This document shows, in pieces, positions 1-7,563 of a stretch of 64,000 bases of DNA. Made by a program: the position numbers and the translations under genes. Under the pieces are notes generated by a model. The model was given only the letters and a program-made list of their open reading frames with translations, was not told where the DNA came from and ran no database searches. Within the stretch, counting starts at the first letter, position 1; each line of letters begins with the position of its first letter. Source of the DNA: Flavobacterium sp. CF108 (GTDB lineage Bacteria; Bacteroidota; Bacteroidia; Flavobacteriales; Flavobacteriaceae); contig NZ_FQWW01000001.1 of NCBI RefSeq assembly GCF_900129795.1, positions 124,001 to 188,000 of the forward strand, read 5' to 3'.

Positions 1-246
1 ACAGGAAGTTCTCCAAACATTCAAATTGATTTAAAACTGCAAAACGATCATTTTGAGTTTAAGATTGTAAACTCGATAAATAAAATTGACAGCGAATCTG
101 GAAATGAAAAAATTGGATTAAATAATATTATACAGCAGCTTGATAAAATTTATCCAGAACATTATACTTTTGATGTTATTAAAACAGAAAAGGACTTTAC
201 GGCTTATCTGCAAATTAATTTAGCAACCGAATATAATTTAGCTTAA
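1..246 (+). CDS. Sensor histidine kinase, C-terminal end (LytS/YpdA-like), partial
   Basis: An open frame enters from the left edge and stops at TAA 244-246, giving the last 81 residues. The stretch GLNNIIQQLDKIYP matches the closing part of the ATPase domain of LytS-type kinases (GLxNxxxRLxxLYP), which phosphorylate LytTR regulators. It lies one base before the start of the LytTR response regulator, so the two form a pair. The sensor and the phospho-accepting His box are outside the window. Family assignment rests on this short end and on the neighbour. Confidence 0.75.
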   Translation, partial: TGSSPNIQIDLKLQNDHFEFKIVNSINKIDSESGNEKIGLNNIIQQLDKIYPEHYTFDVIKTEKDFTAYLQINLATEYNLA

Positions 247-247
247 A

Positions 248-952
248 ATGAAAATAAAGTGTTTATTAGTCGACGACGAGCCTTTAGCAATCAGCTTATT
301 GCAGAATCATATCAGTAAATTAGATTATTTTGAAGTGGTAGGTACTTGCCCAAACGCTTTAAAAGCCGCCGATGTATTACGTACAACTGCTGTAGATTTG
401 ATGTTTCTAGATATTAAAATGCCGCAGATTACGGGAATTGATTTTTTAAAAACATTAAAAAACCCGCCAGCCGTTATTTTTACTACCGCTTATCGCGAAT
501 ATGCTTTAGAAAGTTACGAACTTGATATTGTAGATTATCTTTTAAAACCGGTTACTTTCGATCGTTTTTTTAAAGCTGCAGATCGTTATTTAAGAATAAG
601 CGGACCTGTAAACAGCAAGATAATTACGCCTTCGCAGGAAGATTATATTTACATTAAAAACGGACCAAAATTCAATAAAATAAACGTCGACACGATTCTG
701 TATATCGAAAGTGTCAAGGATTATATTATTGTACATCAAAAAGATGGTGTAAAATTAAATGCTAAATATAAAATCAGTGATATTGAATTAGAATTACAGG
801 ATAAAAACTTTTTAAGAATTCATCGCTCTTTTATTATTAACCTCAAAAATATCACGGCATTTACGCCTTACGATGTCGAAATTAGAACTATTGAAATTCC
901 TATTGGAGCCAGTTATAAAGAGTATGTTTTTAAAATTTTAAAGAATTCATAG
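248..952 (+). CDS. LytTR-family response regulator
   Basis: A 234-residue two-component regulator. An N-terminal receiver domain (about 3-115) carries the acidic pair DDE at 9-11, the phospho-accepting Asp55 in MFLDIKMP, and the conserved Thr-Thr and Lys positions (FTTAY, LLKPV). A C-terminal LytTR DNA-binding domain (about 135-232) shows IYIKNG, YIESVKDYIIVH and the FLRIHRSFIINL signature. It is expected to be phosphorylated by the kinase ending one base upstream and to bind DNA through the LytTR beta fold. The start directly follows the kinase stop. A terminator follows at 959-991. Targets cannot be read from the sequence. Confidence 0.93.
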   Translation: MKIKCLLVDDEPLAISLLQNHISKLDYFEVVGTCPNALKAADVLRTTAVDLMFLDIKMPQITGIDFLKTLKNPPAVIFTTAYREYALESYELDIVDYLLKPVTFDRFFKAADRYLRISGPVNSKIITPSQEDYIYIKNGPKFNKINVDTILYIESVKDYIIVHQKDGVKLNAKYKISDIELELQDKNFLRIHRSFIINLKNITAFTPYDVEIRTIEIPIGASYKEYVFKILKNS

Positions 953-958
953 CAATAA

Positions 959-991
959 AAAACTCCTTAAATGATTCACTTAAGGAGTTTT
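959..991. terminator. Intrinsic terminator between convergent genes
   Basis: AAAACTCCTTAA (959-970) pairs with TTAAGGAGTTTT (980-991) around a 9-base loop, and T and A runs lie on the two sides. It sits just after the LytTR regulator and can also serve the convergent lipoprotein gene. Confidence 0.85.
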
Positions 992-1027
992 TTTTATGCT
1001 TTAATGGTTATATCAGGATAGCAAAGC

Positions 1028-1393
1028 TTATATTTTTTTGAGTGTAATTTTCATTTCTTTACTGTCCAGGATTAATTCATCACTAGTAATAGTACTTACA
1101 CAAGGATATGGGGTTCCAACTTCATCTTTAATTACTAAACTTTTCCCCCCTTTTGTCAATGCATAGGTACCGTTTGTTATTTCTCTTGTCAGAAATCCGG
1201 TTACATGCCCATCTTTTGTAAATGTTAAAGTTCCATCCGTTAAAATTACAGTTTTTAAAGAATCCGAAATAGGGGTTTTCGGTTCTACCGCTGTTATTTT
1301 CCAAGAGTTTACCAATGTATTTCTCTTAGAACATGAAATCATTAATACTGCAGCCAATGCAAGTGCGAAGATAAATAATTTAGATTTTTTCAT
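1028..1393 (-). CDS. Small lipoprotein, lipocalin-like
   Basis: 121 residues with a type II signal: a Lys-rich start, a hydrophobic stretch and a lipobox LMISC, with Cys21 as the predicted acylated residue. The mature part (VNSWKITAVEP, then GTLTFTKDGHVTGF and NGTYALTKGGKSLVI) is rich in predicted beta strands and resembles the lipocalin-like lipoproteins common in Flavobacteria. It is a monocistronic gene facing the LytTR regulator. A TACCTTTT sequence near 1420 on the minus strand resembles the -7 promoter element. Ligand and role are unknown. Confidence 0.7.
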   Translation of the reverse strand: MKKSKLFIFALALAAVLMISCSKRNTLVNSWKITAVEPKTPISDSLKTVILTDGTLTFTKDGHVTGFLTREITNGTYALTKGGKSLVIKDEVGTPYPCVSTITSDELILDSKEMKITLKKI

Positions 1394-1532
1394 GATTTTG
1401 TGATTAAAGATTAGAAATGAAAAGGTACGAAAAAAAATAATATTTCTAACATTATAGTCACAGAAAGTGAATTTAAGTTAACTGATTTCTAATATTTTAC
1501 ATAAAACATGAGGTTTTGAGAACTTTTAAGAA

Positions 1533-2474
1533 TCAATTCAAAGTCAATGCTCCCAGAATTTCCTCATACATAAACGGGCCTCCGGGATAAGTTGCTGTAT
1601 AATCCAGATTCATCCAGACCTGACCGCGTTCATCAATATGGTAATGCAGATTTTTACCATAACTTTCTCTTTGAAAAAGTACATTTTTAATTAAATAATT
1701 GACCTTTTCCAGATCAATCATAGAGCCTATTAATATTTCGGGATAAATATGGCCTTTTGTATGGATAAGCCTTGGAGTTCCGCCAATAGAACGAATTGCT
1801 GCCGCCATTAAAATAGAATGATCGTCGCAGTCTCCAGAAAAATATTCTAATGATTCGCTGGCAGTAGCAATATAATCACCTTCTTTTGGGTCATTGACAT
1901 AATTCCAGCGGCCGTTTATTTCTTTAAAAACAGCAAAACACTGAATAATGGTTCTGTAATCAGAGTAACCTTTAATTCCTTTAAAATGCTTTGTAGTGGC
2001 CATAATAGCAAAATTTCGAACTTTCGGATTTTGATATTCAATGGCGCTTATAATTTTTGATTTATTAGGAAACGGAAGCAGTTTTGCCACAATTATATCC
2101 TGCGGATATGGATTGTCTGACATGGTATAAATCATCGAATTATAATCCTCAGAAATCTCGCTGAAACCATAATTCCCAATTACTGATCCGTAAAATAAAA
2201 TCAATAAATAAACCGCAACACATAAAATAATTATGGTCCGCAGGTACATTAACAAAAAGAAAACGACAGCAAAAACAAAAATGAATATAATAACTCGATC
2301 CAGATTGAAAGCCCATTCCAGATCGATTAGGTTTTGATGCAGAATGATAAATATCGGGATTGTAATAAAAAGACTCAACACAGAAATAATAATCCTATCC
2401 CAAGGCGATTTCACCTGTAATTTGGATTTTAACTGTGGAAGGTCAATTTTAGGAAAATTTATCATAAGAATCAA
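1533..2474 (-). CDS. Membrane-anchored transglutaminase-like protein
   Basis: 313 residues. Three hydrophobic segments (about 27-47, 58-79, 80-100) precede a soluble domain with the papain-like transglutaminase signature. Cys216 lies in SGDCDDHSILMAAA, the His in KGHIYPEI and the Asp in HIDERGQVWMNLDYT, so the triad appears intact. Such domains are usually peptidases or amidases rather than cross-linkers. The gene lies 8 bases after the NMT1-like gene and is probably cotranscribed with it. A second ATG three codons in (2465) is an equally possible start. Substrate unknown. Confidence 0.75.
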   Translation of the reverse strand: MILMINFPKIDLPQLKSKLQVKSPWDRIIISVLSLFITIPIFIILHQNLIDLEWAFNLDRVIIFIFVFAVVFFLLMYLRTIIILCVAVYLLILFYGSVIGNYGFSEISEDYNSMIYTMSDNPYPQDIIVAKLLPFPNKSKIISAIEYQNPKVRNFAIMATTKHFKGIKGYSDYRTIIQCFAVFKEINGRWNYVNDPKEGDYIATASESLEYFSGDCDDHSILMAAAIRSIGGTPRLIHTKGHIYPEILIGSMIDLEKVNYLIKNVLFQRESYGKNLHYHIDERGQVWMNLDYTATYPGGPFMYEEILGALTLN

Positions 2475-2482
2475 AAGCAGTT

Positions 2483-3334
2483 TTACAGCGCTTTCACCGT
2501 TTCAACAAAAGTACTTTTTTTATCAATAATTCCCAGATCAAATAATTGATTTTGAATTTTGATAAATGCTTTTTCACTTAAATGTTTTTGTGACCATTGT
2601 GTTAGTTTCAGCCATTCCTGAATGTCTTCGACTTTTTGATTAAATAACTCGGCTAAAGTCTTGTCAATATCAGGAATCTGCGCAAAATCATGCGTCGTTT
2701 TATTGATAACTTCCAATACTTTTTCAACCACTTTTGGATTCTTTTTCAAGAACTCATCGCGAACCGTTATCACAAACGAAGGCCATGGGGTAGGACAGTC
2801 GCCAACACGCCTGAAAATTCCCTGATCAACCAGCGGTTTTGTCATAAAACGTTCCCACATAAAATAATCTGCAGTTCCATTTGTCAGCGCTTCTACAGCA
2901 CCATCAATAGTATTTATAATTTCAAATTGCAGTTTATCGCTGTTCCAGCCTTGTTCGTTTGCATTTACATAAACCATTAATTGTGAACCAGAACCAATTC
3001 TTGAAATCGCAGCTTTTGTATTTTCTAAATCTTTTACAGTTTCGAAACCTGATTTTGCTGCAACGTGAATTCCCCAAATTAAAGGTGACTGCACATAGAT
3101 CTGAACAATTTTACTTGGGTTTCCTGCCGTAATATCTTTTACAATACCTTCTGTCAAAATAACGGCCATATCAGCCTCGCCTTCGCGCAGCATCTGACAC
3201 ATTTTTCCGGTACCTTCAGGAACGTTTTTCCATTGTAAATCGATATTTTCTGCTTCAAATTCGCCATTTTCAATGCATAAATGCCATGGCAGATTGAAGT
3301 GTTCAGGAACACCTACAATTTTTACAGTTTTCAT
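2483..3334 (-). CDS. NMT1/THI5-like substrate-binding protein
   Basis: 283 residues with a periplasmic-binding-protein fold of the NMT1/SsuA type: an opening strand (KIVGVPEHFNLPWHLCIENG), EGEADMAVILTEG, and a second lobe with NGTADYFMWERFM. There is no signal peptide, so the protein seems cytoplasmic. No ABC permease or ATPase genes lie nearby. Relatives are annotated as ABC-transporter substrate-binding or thiamine-precursor proteins, but without partners the ligand cannot be named. It is first of a probable two-gene unit with the transglutaminase-like gene. Confidence 0.7.
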   Translation of the reverse strand: MKTVKIVGVPEHFNLPWHLCIENGEFEAENIDLQWKNVPEGTGKMCQMLREGEADMAVILTEGIVKDITAGNPSKIVQIYVQSPLIWGIHVAAKSGFETVKDLENTKAAISRIGSGSQLMVYVNANEQGWNSDKLQFEIINTIDGAVEALTNGTADYFMWERFMTKPLVDQGIFRRVGDCPTPWPSFVITVRDEFLKKNPKVVEKVLEVINKTTHDFAQIPDIDKTLAELFNQKVEDIQEWLKLTQWSQKHLSEKAFIKIQNQLFDLGIIDKKSTFVETVKAL

Positions 3335-3381
3335 TATAGTTTAAGTTTAAGTTTGGTATGCGTATTCTTAAGTTTGTAAGT

Positions 3382-3855
3382 TTAGTTTTTTATTAAATCA
3401 GCCCTGTGTTTGTCAGATAGGCAAGGTTCTCCATATTGAATGATTTCCTGAGATTCATATTCGTTTAAAACGCTTCTCACAATCGAATAATCAACATCCC
3501 GAACCACTTCTACAGAAAGAAAACTATCATTTAATCCTTCTGATAAACAATTTATTGCCTTTAGTTTTTCTCTAATAATTTCCTTGTCAAACCCTTTCTC
3601 TAAAATGATCACCTGAACAATTGAATTTCCTGAATTTTCAATAGTTTCTTTATAAACCAGGCGGTCTTCATCTTCATCAAATTCGGCATAAAATAAATCA
3701 TCAGTTGCAATCAACGGCCCGAAAAATGGAATATTATCTAATTTAAAAAGTCCTTTTTCTAAATCTACAATTTCGGCCCACATCGTTTCTGAAACTGTTT
3801 CTTCTAAATAATCGCTGTAATATTTAAATAATATTTTTTTATGTGTTTCCTGCAT
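3382..3855 (-). CDS. DUF4265 domain protein
   Basis: 157 residues starting at MQETHKK. The opening KILFKYYSDYLEETVSETMWAEIVD and the segment YKLDNIPFFGPLIATDD-like (LFKLDNIPFFGPLIA) are typical of DUF4265, whose function is unknown. I chose the ATG at 3853-3855 because it overlaps the stop of the VOC gene by one base (TAATG), as seen again between DinB and the phosphorylase. A longer frame upstream would run deep into the VOC gene. It is last in the four-gene cluster. Confidence 0.75.
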   Translation of the reverse strand: MQETHKKILFKYYSDYLEETVSETMWAEIVDLEKGLFKLDNIPFFGPLIATDDLFYAEFDEDEDRLVYKETIENSGNSIVQVIILEKGFDKEIIREKLKAINCLSEGLNDSFLSVEVVRDVDYSIVRSVLNEYESQEIIQYGEPCLSDKHRADLIKN

Positions 3856-4247
3856 TATTCTATTTCGTTTATTATGGCTTTTAAGGATGATATTACAATA
3901 CGATAACCATCTGGGTCCTGGATCATTTTTCCGTTTTCGTTCCAAAACGGATTAGCTGCAGTTATCGTTGCAATATTATGGTGTATAAGCTTATTTATTA
4001 ATTCGTTATAATCTGAAATTGTTTTGGGATAAAGCACAATTACATCATCTTCATCAAAAGAATGATTGGCTTTTACCTTAGATTGTGTAAATTCAAAATG
4101 CCAGTCTAAACCTGATTTTCCAATAAAAATTCCGTCGTAATTATTATGTCTTTCAAAACCTCCCAATTGTTCAAAACCGAGAACGTTGACATAAAAATCT
4201 TCAATTTTTTGTAAATTATCCGTATGTCTGGCTACTCTTAAAAACAT
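3855..4247 (-). CDS. VOC family (glyoxalase/bleomycin-resistance-like) protein
   Basis: 130 residues with the paired beta-alpha-beta-beta-beta modules of the vicinal oxygen chelate fold: FLRVARHTDNLQKIEDFYVNVLGFEQLGGF at the start and the second-module end IQDPDGYRIVI. The closing motif DPDGYRIVI is typical of glyoxalase-like proteins. Substrate cannot be told: it may be a small enzyme or a binding protein. It lies 3 bases after the DinB gene and overlaps the next gene by one base. Confidence 0.85.
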   Translation of the reverse strand: MFLRVARHTDNLQKIEDFYVNVLGFEQLGGFERHNNYDGIFIGKSGLDWHFEFTQSKVKANHSFDEDDVIVLYPKTISDYNELINKLIHHNIATITAANPFWNENGKMIQDPDGYRIVISSLKAIINEIE

Positions 4248-4250
4248 AAT

Positions 4251-4691
4251 CTAAAATTTTATCTGATTGATATGATGTTCTAAATGTTCTACATAATCAG
4301 TCATAAGAAACCTCAGATCAATCACAGATTCATCACTCAAAACAATTTTATAATCTAAAGCCTTCTCATCAACAGATTTCATGATCCTTACAATTTGTTT
4401 GTTTAATACCAGCCATAATTGCAAAAGCTCATCAGAATCCATGGTTTGATACTGATTTAAATTTACTAAATCTATTTGATTATATGGTCGGTGCTGATAA
4501 GGTTTTGCGGCATAATTAATTTCTGTAAAACGTACCAAATTGTGAATTGCCGAATCTGTCAAATGTCCTAAAATTTCTTTTTTAGACCATTTTCCCGATA
4601 CTTTAGCTTCTAACGCTTCCTTATTTAATGCTGAAAAATGATTCACATTTTCGTTCAGTAATCTTTCAAATTTAAGAATAGCTGTCTGCAT
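4251..4691 (-). CDS. DinB family (DinB/YfiT-like) putative metalloenzyme
   Basis: 146 residues predicted as a four-helix bundle. The DinB_2 features are present: WSKKEILGHLTDSAIHNL near 35-52 and EHLEHHINQIKF at the C terminus, which provide the three His expected to hold a divalent metal. Family members are often thiol-dependent transferases or of unknown activity. Its ATG overlaps the phosphorylase stop (TAATG), suggesting translational coupling. Confidence 0.85.
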   Translation of the reverse strand: MQTAILKFERLLNENVNHFSALNKEALEAKVSGKWSKKEILGHLTDSAIHNLVRFTEINYAAKPYQHRPYNQIDLVNLNQYQTMDSDELLQLWLVLNKQIVRIMKSVDEKALDYKIVLSDESVIDLRFLMTDYVEHLEHHINQIKF

Positions 4692-5563
4692 TATTTACTG
4701 CTTGAAAGTTTATTCAATGTATAGGTAATCAATTCATCAACAGCTTTATAAGGATCTTCACTAAAAGTTCCCGAAGCACGATTGGCAATAATTGCATTTA
4801 AAGATAATGCATTATGTCCTAAAAGGGAAGAAAGCCCATAAATTGCTGCTGTTTCCATCTCTAAATTAGTAATGCGATTGTCATTAAAATCAAAATTATC
4901 CATTTTATTGTTTAATTCTTCATCCTGAATATTCAGCCTCAAAACACGACCCTGCGGACCGTAAAATCCTCCGGCTGTAGCTGTTATTCCTTTAAAAATT
5001 TTATCCGATTCGATAATTTTTTCCAGTTTCTCTGAACACGGAATTGCATAAGGTCTTCCTTTTCTAATATCCCAGTTGGTGTGATGAATAAAAGCATCTT
5101 CAATAGCTGTATTCGAAACTTCGTCAATTAAATAGGAGCGAAGCATGTTATCCAGACCCAATCCGAATTTTGACATTACAAAACTGTCTACAGGAATATC
5201 TGCCTGCAGCGATCCCGAAGTTCCAATTCTAACAATATTTAAAGAAGTTAGTTTTTCTTTTGGCTGACGTGTTTTTAAATCGATGTTTACTAAAGCATCT
5301 AATTCGTTTAAAACAATATCAATATTATCAGGCCCAATACCGGTTGACATTACAGAGATTCTTTTTCCTTTGTAAATTCCGGTTTGGGTTTTAAATTCTC
5401 TTTTTTGTGCCGAATATTCAATCGAATCAAAAAACTGAGTGATTTTTTCAACTCTATTCTGGTCTCCAACAAAAATAATATCGTTGGCAATATGTTCAGG
5501 ACGAAGGTTTAAGTGGTACACACTACCGTCCGGGTTAAGTATTAATTCTGATTCTTTTATCAT
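4691..5563 (-). CDS. Nucleoside phosphorylase (PNP/UDP family)
   Basis: 290 residues starting at MIKESELILNPDG. It belongs to the phosphorylase superfamily that cleaves nucleosides with phosphate, giving a base and (deoxy)ribose-1-phosphate. VGDQNRVEKI near the start, STGIGPDNIDIVLNEL (phosphate-binding loop region) and TNLEMETAAIYGLSSLLG (the MEx ribose-binding Glu) are clear. The order resembles uridine phosphorylase more than PNP. A longer frame to 5635 exists but would start inside repeat DNA, so I prefer 5563. First gene of the overlapping cluster that runs down to 3382. Confidence 0.88.
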   Translation of the reverse strand: MIKESELILNPDGSVYHLNLRPEHIANDIIFVGDQNRVEKITQFFDSIEYSAQKREFKTQTGIYKGKRISVMSTGIGPDNIDIVLNELDALVNIDLKTRQPKEKLTSLNIVRIGTSGSLQADIPVDSFVMSKFGLGLDNMLRSYLIDEVSNTAIEDAFIHHTNWDIRKGRPYAIPCSEKLEKIIESDKIFKGITATAGGFYGPQGRVLRLNIQDEELNNKMDNFDFNDNRITNLEMETAAIYGLSSLLGHNALSLNAIIANRASGTFSEDPYKAVDELITYTLNKLSSSK

Positions 5564-5572
5564 TTTTTTTAA

Positions 5573-5612
5573 GGTACTAAGGTTCTGAGGTACAAAGGGA
5601 CAAAGGTTTTTC
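5573..5612. repeat. Degenerate 8-bp phased repeat
   Basis: About five octamers of the AAGGTNCN type (AAGGTACT, AAGGTTCT, GAGGTACA, AAGGGACA, AAGGTTTT) lie just before the phosphorylase start. The same octamer style, partly inverted, recurs at 9537-9640. Confidence 0.6.
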
Positions 5613-5613
5613 T

Positions 5614-5638
5614 GTAGAGGCGCACAGCTGTGCATCTA
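5614..5638. repeat. Solo palindrome of the GTAGAGACGCAC family
   Basis: GTAGAGGCGCACAGCTGTGC followed by ATCTA is a slightly decayed copy of the palindromes that bound the elements at 56235-56466 and 56601-56716. Confidence 0.7.
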
Positions 5639-5639
5639 T

Positions 5640-5794
5640 AAAATTCCAAAATTTAAATTCCAAATTCCAATTACTCAAATTTACACAAAGCTTTGCGAGC
5701 TTTGCATTTTTATAAAAACCTCAAAGTAAATATTCTTAGCGAGCTTTGCGTTAAAATAAAAAATTGGAATTTGGAATTTAAATTTTGGAATTTT
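5640..5794. repeat. Perfect 33-bp inverted repeat, AAATTCC type
   Basis: Positions 5640-5672 and 5762-5794 are exact reverse complements. Each arm is built of heptamers of the AAATTCC kind. The 89-bp centre holds two GCGAGCTTTGCG-type copies. The right arm reaches the stop codon of the SUI1 gene, so it could end that transcript. Confidence 0.85.
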
Positions 5795-6126
5795 TATCCC
5801 CCGACACGCTTCGTTTTAAATCCTTTTTCTTTTAAAATTGCCATAATTTTGTCGCGGTAATCGCCCTGAATGATGATCGAATCATCTTTAAAAGTACCGC
5901 CAACACTCAATTTTGTTTTGATTTCTTTGGCTAATACTTTAAAATCTTCATCGCTTCCTTCGTAACCTTCAATTATAGTCGTTGGTTTTCCTTTGCGTTT
6001 TTCAAATTTACAGATCATAGGTTCTTTTTGTACATACAAAACATGATCCTGTTCCTGAATTTGTTCAGGTTCATTTGATTCTTCGTGATCTGGAAATAAG
6101 TTTTTTAACTGATCTTTTAAATCCAT
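5794..6126 (-). CDS. SUI1/eIF1-like translation factor (YciH type)
   Basis: 110 residues starting at MDLKDQLKNLFPDHE. The C-terminal half (about 45-108) has the SUI1 fold signatures: KRKGKPTTIIEGYEGSDEDF, LSVGGTFKDDSIIIQGDYRDKI and a closing GFKTKRVGG. Bacterial YciH proteins resemble eIF1 and bind the small ribosomal subunit, but their role is not settled. I place the start at 6126 rather than the in-frame ATG ten codons upstream, since the family begins with this short acidic leader. It stands alone between two AAATTCC repeats. Confidence 0.88.
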   Translation of the reverse strand: MDLKDQLKNLFPDHEESNEPEQIQEQDHVLYVQKEPMICKFEKRKGKPTTIIEGYEGSDEDFKVLAKEIKTKLSVGGTFKDDSIIIQGDYRDKIMAILKEKGFKTKRVGG

Positions 6127-6142
6127 AAATTTTTTATTATAA

Positions 6143-6240
6143 AAAATAAATTCCAAATATTAAGTCTTTTAAAAATTAAATTCCAAATTCCAATGTAAGT
6201 TTGGAATTTGGAATTTTAATATTGGAATTTATTTAAGTTT
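6143..6240. repeat. Nested AATTCCA-type inverted repeats
   Basis: AATTCCAAATTCCA (around 6178) faces TTGGAATTTGGAATT across a short loop. An outer TAAATTCCAAATATTAA pairs with TTAATATTGGAATTTA. It fills the gap between the oxygenase gene and the SUI1 gene and may terminate the oxygenase transcript. Confidence 0.75.
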
Positions 6241-7191
6241 TTATTTTTTTATTAAACCTAATTCTACCAAACGTTCGTGTAAAAACTCGCCCGCTGAAAT
6301 ATCTTCATATTTCTTAGGATTCTCTGCATCAATACATTTATCTAAACAATCCAAACGCATATCGCTTACCGGATGCATAAAAAACGGAACTGAATAACGA
6401 GAAGTTCCCCATAATTCTCTAGGCGGATTTACAACCTGGTGAATTGTAGATTTAAGTTTATTATTAGTATGTCTGGACAACATATCGCCCACATTAATAA
6501 CTAATTCGTCATCTGCTGCAATAGCATCAATCCATTCGCCATCATGGTTTTGAACCTGAAGCCCTTTACCTTGCGCTCCCATTAATAAAGTGATTAAATT
6601 AATATCACCGTGAGCAGCTGCACGAATTGCATTTTCTGGCTCAGAAGTAATTGGTGGATAATGAATTGGTCTTAAAATAGAGTTTCCTTCTTTTGCATAA
6701 TTATCAAAATAAAACTCATCAAGTCCAAGGTGTAAAGCCAAAGCTCTTAAAACATAAATACCCGTTTTTTCAAGCATTTGGTAAGCATCTTTTCCAACCT
6801 CATTAAAGCGAGGTAACTCTTTAACTTCTACATTTTCAGGATATTCTGAAGCCCATTTAGAATCTTGGTTAACATACTGTCCAAAATGCCAGAATTCCTT
6901 CAAATCTCCCTCTTTACGGCCTTTAGCATGTTCTTTTCCAAAAGATACATAACCTCTTTGTCCGCCAATTCCGGGAATTTCATAATTATGCTTAGTTTCT
7001 ACTGGCAAGGCGAAAAATTTTCTAATTTCACCATAAAGTTCGTCTACCAATTTGTCATCTAAGAAATGACCTTTTAAGGCAACGAAGCCAATGTTTTCAA
7101 ATGCACTGCCGATTTCATTTACAAATTTTTGTTTACGTTTCGGGTCGTCCGAAAGGAAATCACGTAAGTCTACACTAGGAATGTTTTGCAT
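6241..7191 (-). CDS. 2-oxoglutarate/Fe(II)-dependent oxygenase (isopenicillin N synthase-like)
   Basis: 316 residues with an N-terminal DIOX_N region (PSVDLRDFLSDDP, GFVALKGH) and a C-terminal 2OG-FeII_Oxy domain. The iron ligands HGD (in AAHGDINLITLL) and the distal His (KSTIHQVVNPP) are present, as is the 2-oxoglutarate-binding RYS (SRYSVPFF). The IPNS-like family includes oxidases and hydroxylases of small molecules. The substrate cannot be inferred. Monocistronic, with a TACCTTTG -7 element at 7241-7248. Confidence 0.85.
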   Translation of the reverse strand: MQNIPSVDLRDFLSDDPKRKQKFVNEIGSAFENIGFVALKGHFLDDKLVDELYGEIRKFFALPVETKHNYEIPGIGGQRGYVSFGKEHAKGRKEGDLKEFWHFGQYVNQDSKWASEYPENVEVKELPRFNEVGKDAYQMLEKTGIYVLRALALHLGLDEFYFDNYAKEGNSILRPIHYPPITSEPENAIRAAAHGDINLITLLMGAQGKGLQVQNHDGEWIDAIAADDELVINVGDMLSRHTNNKLKSTIHQVVNPPRELWGTSRYSVPFFMHPVSDMRLDCLDKCIDAENPKKYEDISAGEFLHERLVELGLIKK

Positions 7192-7240
7192 ACTTTACAT
7201 TTTTATTTAAGAAAAAAAGGCGCATTAAGCCTTTCAATAA

Positions 7241-7248
7241 CAAAGGTA
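7241..7248 (-). promoter_or_regulatory. Putative -7 element of the oxygenase gene
   Basis: TACCTTTG on the minus strand fits the Bacteroidota TAnnTTTG consensus, about 50 bases before the ATG. No clear -33 TTG at the right distance. Confidence 0.5.
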
Positions 7249-7392
7249 GAGAATATTTTATATTTGAATTTTATAAATTACCATAAAATTTAATTTTATA
7301 TCCAATTTTTAATACAAATTCTGAATAATAATTTCAAAAGCGTTGAAATTAATACACTTATTATTTTGTAGCTAAAATAAGATAAAAAATAC

Positions 7393-7422
7393 TTGTCTGA
7401 CAAAAAAATCCGATTATATTTG
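7393..7422 (+). promoter_or_regulatory. Putative promoter upstream of the fused E1 gene
   Basis: TTG (7393-7395) and TATATTTG (7415-7422) are 19 bases apart, close to the ideal Bacteroidota -33/-7 arrangement. It would give a 5' UTR of about 135 bases. A second TATATTTG (7534-7541) lies nearer the gene. Apart from these and the oxygenase promoter, I see nothing in the 372-base gap 7192-7563. Confidence 0.55.
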
Positions 7423-7533
7423 TGTTCGATTTTTTTAAATAGAAAACTGCAAATTATTTTCTATTTTTATAGAATTAACGAATACACGTTTTTAAATTAT
7501 TTAACAATTACCGATAAAATTGTTATATTTTTT

Positions 7534-7541
7534 TATATTTG
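7534..7541 (+). promoter_or_regulatory. Second putative -7 element of the fused E1 gene
   Basis: TATATTTG, 22 bases before the ATG at 7564. It lacks a clear -33 partner, so this and the 7415-7422 site are alternatives. Confidence 0.45.
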
Positions 7542-7563
7542 AAAAACTAAACTTACTACAAAA

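Noticed and set aside
3856-3945. A 30-codon extension of the DUF4265 protein
   Set aside because: It would overlap the VOC gene by 90 bases, whereas the ATG at 3855 gives a TAATG junction and the family start.
5564-5635. A 24-codon N-terminal extension of the nucleoside phosphorylase
   Set aside because: The extension is coded by octamer repeats and a palindrome, and the family start lies at 5563.
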